Below are positions 62,686 to 64,000 of a DNA stretch of 64,000 nucleotides, one piece after another (positions within the stretch are counted from its first letter, which is position 1; the number at the start of each line of letters is the position of its first letter). The translations under genes and the position numbers were made by a program. The notes beneath the pieces are model-generated. The model was given only the letters and a program-made list of their open reading frames with translations, searched no databases and was not told the origin of the DNA. Source of the stretch: Myxococcus xanthus (GTDB lineage Bacteria > Myxococcota > Myxococcia > Myxococcales > Myxococcaceae); assembly GCF_006402735.1 (NCBI RefSeq), contig NZ_CP017174.1, positions 3,413,001 to 3,477,000 of the forward strand. Reading direction: 5' to 3'.

Positions 62686-64000
62686 TCACAGCACCGGTGG
62701 CAGGGGGGCAAGCATCCGTCGGAGGAACGGGAGGTCCTCCGCCAGTGCCGTCCTGCCAAAGTGTAACGCCTTCGAGGCGAGTTCCACCGACGGTACGACG
62801 TCCAGCGGTGACAGTGTTCGCGGAAAGCGTTTGACGTGGTGCGTATAGGGAAGGTTCGGCGCCACCGTCATCGCGGCCAGCCGCTGGAGGGGCAGCCAGA
62901 AGGGCGTGGTCAGCTTCGGGGCGAAGCCGTCGAGCGCGAGGATGAACGCGTTGCGCGTGCCGATGCGGCCCCGGGCCACTGCCTTCCACGCCGCCTTCGC
63001 TGGCAGGTTGTCCACCAGTCCTCCGTCGATGAGCCTCGCGACGCCGTGCTGGCCCATGAGTCCTTCCACCAACGTGTGCATGCCGGGGTCCTTGCGCAGC
63101 ACGTCGTAGTGGATGACGCCGGGCAGCGCGGATGAGAAGCCCGCGGCGTCGAGCGCGTCGAAGTCGCCGGTGGTGTCGTCCGCGCCCAGGTAGAGGCGGG
63201 TGGTGATTTCGGGGCGGGTGAAGAGCTCGGCCATGGCGCCCATGGCGGCCTGGATGCGGCGTGCCACACCCGCGGGGTTGAGCAGGCCCAGCGGACTGGT
63301 GCCCAACAGGCGCTCGTAATACTCCAGCGGCCGGGGAAGCATGCCGCGGCGGATGCCACCCACGGCGATGAGCGTCGGCACCGGCAAGTCCTTGAGCCGC
63401 ATGCCGCTGCTCTCCGGTCCCGCGCCGAAGAAGCGGCCCAGCCCCGCGCGCAGGAACAGCCGCAGCGCGGCGGGCAGGCCATAGCGGCTCTCCGTGGAGA
63501 TGAAGCGGAAGAGCTTCCGGAAGGACAGCCCGCGGACGATGTTGATCATGTCCGTGGGGTCGAAGCGCGTCAGGCGCGAGCGCATGATGGCGAGGATGGC
63601 GCCCATGGACGTCCCGGCGAGCAGGCGCGGCTCCAGGCCGTATTCGTCCAGGATGCTCATCACCCCCAGGTAGACGTAGGCCGTTCCGCCGCCGCCGCCG
63701 GTGACCAGCACCAGCTCCTTGTGCCGGATTTCCCGGTCCAGTGCCTCCGGTGGAACGCGCCCGCGCAGCCGTTGCGCCACCATGTCGCGCGCCTTGGCGG
63801 CGTGCTGGCGCAGGTCCTTCACGTGCGGCATCAGCCGGTCCCGCGTGGGCGGGAAGGGGGCTTGGAGGACGGGGCCCAGGCGGCGCTCCACCTCCTCGCG
63901 AAACGGGGTGAGCAGCGCGCCCACGCCCACGTCGAGTTCGCCGTGCCGCACCTTGTAGAGGCGCGCCAGCGACAGGGCGGTGCGGAGGATGGCTTCCTCG
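62686..64000 (-). CDS. Patatin-like phospholipase (5' end outside window)
   Basis: A lipid acyl hydrolase with Ser-Asp dyad. The oxyanion loop is LVLVTGGGGGTAYVYLG, the nucleophile is Ser in AGTSMGAILA (GxSxG), and the Asp is in ARLIDGGLVDNLP (DGG). The frame stays open to base 64000 (EEAILRTALSLARLYKVRH in the last codons), so a GTG at 63951 is not the true start. Soluble in the visible part. Patatin-like enzymes in predators may act on prey membranes, but this one has no visible export signal in the window. Confidence 0.88.
   Translation of the reverse strand, partial: EEAILRTALSLARLYKVRHGELDVGVGALLTPFREEVERRLGPVLQAPFPPTRDRLMPHVKDLRQHAAKARDMVAQRLRGRVPPEALDREIRHKELVLVTGGGGGTAYVYLGVMSILDEYGLEPRLLAGTSMGAILAIMRSRLTRFDPTDMINIVRGLSFRKLFRFISTESRYGLPAALRLFLRAGLGRFFGAGPESSGMRLKDLPVPTLIAVGGIRRGMLPRPLEYYERLLGTSPLGLLNPAGVARRIQAAMGAMAELFTRPEITTRLYLGADDTTGDFDALDAAGFSSALPGVIHYDVLRKDPGMHTLVEGLMGQHGVARLIDGGLVDNLPAKAAWKAVARGRIGTRNAFILALDGFAPKLTTPFWLPLQRLAAMTVAPNLPYTHHVKRFPRTLSPLDVVPSVELASKALHFGRTALAEDLPFLRRMLAPLPPVL

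Overview
The window is GC-rich with very strong third-position GC bias, tightly packed genes and many overlapping start/stop pairs. Its content points to a predatory, developing myxobacterium of the Myxococcaceae (Myxococcus/Corallococcus type): many secreted lipoproteins, an AA10 polysaccharide monooxygenase, a eukaryote-like Ser/Thr kinase, a KaiC-like protein with a hybrid histidine kinase, TPR proteins, and several families with no clear function. This assignment is inferred from gene content; no rRNA gene is present. No tRNA, rRNA, CRISPR array, insertion sequence or prophage was seen.

Layout. 0-2.6 kb: an ECF sigma factor (cut by the window edge), a membrane-anchored TPR protein and a lipoprotein, joined by ATGA overlaps. 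2.6-7.7 kb: three tandem copies of a lipoprotein predicted to be a seven-bladed beta-propeller. Each copy has a conserved leader of about 200 nt, and the spacers hold fossil gene ends that record the duplications. 7.7-10.4 kb: a secreted LPMO and an ATP-grasp-like enzyme. 10.7-15.5 kb: small exported His-rich proteins, uncharacterised proteins, a large TPR protein and an isochorismatase-family hydrolase. 15.5-20.9 kb: a zinc/manganese-type uptake operon (permease, ATPase, Cys/His-bearing lipoprotein, binding protein, outer-membrane barrel, small exported protein). 21-23.4 kb: Rieske protein, folE, FAD-linked oxidase. 23.6-27.1 kb: RpoH-like sigma factor, TPR protein, acyl-CoA synthetase. 27.2-30.9 kb: TatA, histidine kinase, response regulator, SCP2 protein, CoA transferase. 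30.8-37 kb: an unknown exported protein and an RND efflux operon ending in its MarR regulator. 37.3-41.4 kb: acyl-CoA dehydrogenase, dicarboxylate symporter, two small proteins, RlmE. 41.4-48.6 kb: a 2011-residue alpha-2-macroglobulin converging on a secreted EndoU-like nuclease. 48.7-51.7 kb: tyrS, ymdB-type phosphodiesterase, 5-formyl-THF cyclo-ligase and, just upstream, a structured RNA I assign to 6S RNA. 51.8-56.8 kb: TPR protein/kinase pair, a small acidic protein, and a KaiC-like/hybrid kinase pair. 56.8-64 kb: cysteine desulfurase, DHH phosphoesterase, a Fic-fold protein with a destroyed active site overlapping an AAA ATPase, ilvE, and a patatin-like phospholipase cut by the right edge.

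Themes. (1) Fatty-acid genes (SCP2 protein, acyl-CoA dehydrogenase) share a 16-bp inverted repeat, a candidate common operator. (2) A GC-rich hairpin with GGGCCGGC arms recurs at gene ends as a likely terminator type. (3) The most system-like unknowns are the pseudo-Fic/AAA pair, the KaiC-like/REC-kinase pair, the Cys/His lipoprotein in the metal operon, and the secreted EndoU-like protein facing the macroglobulin.
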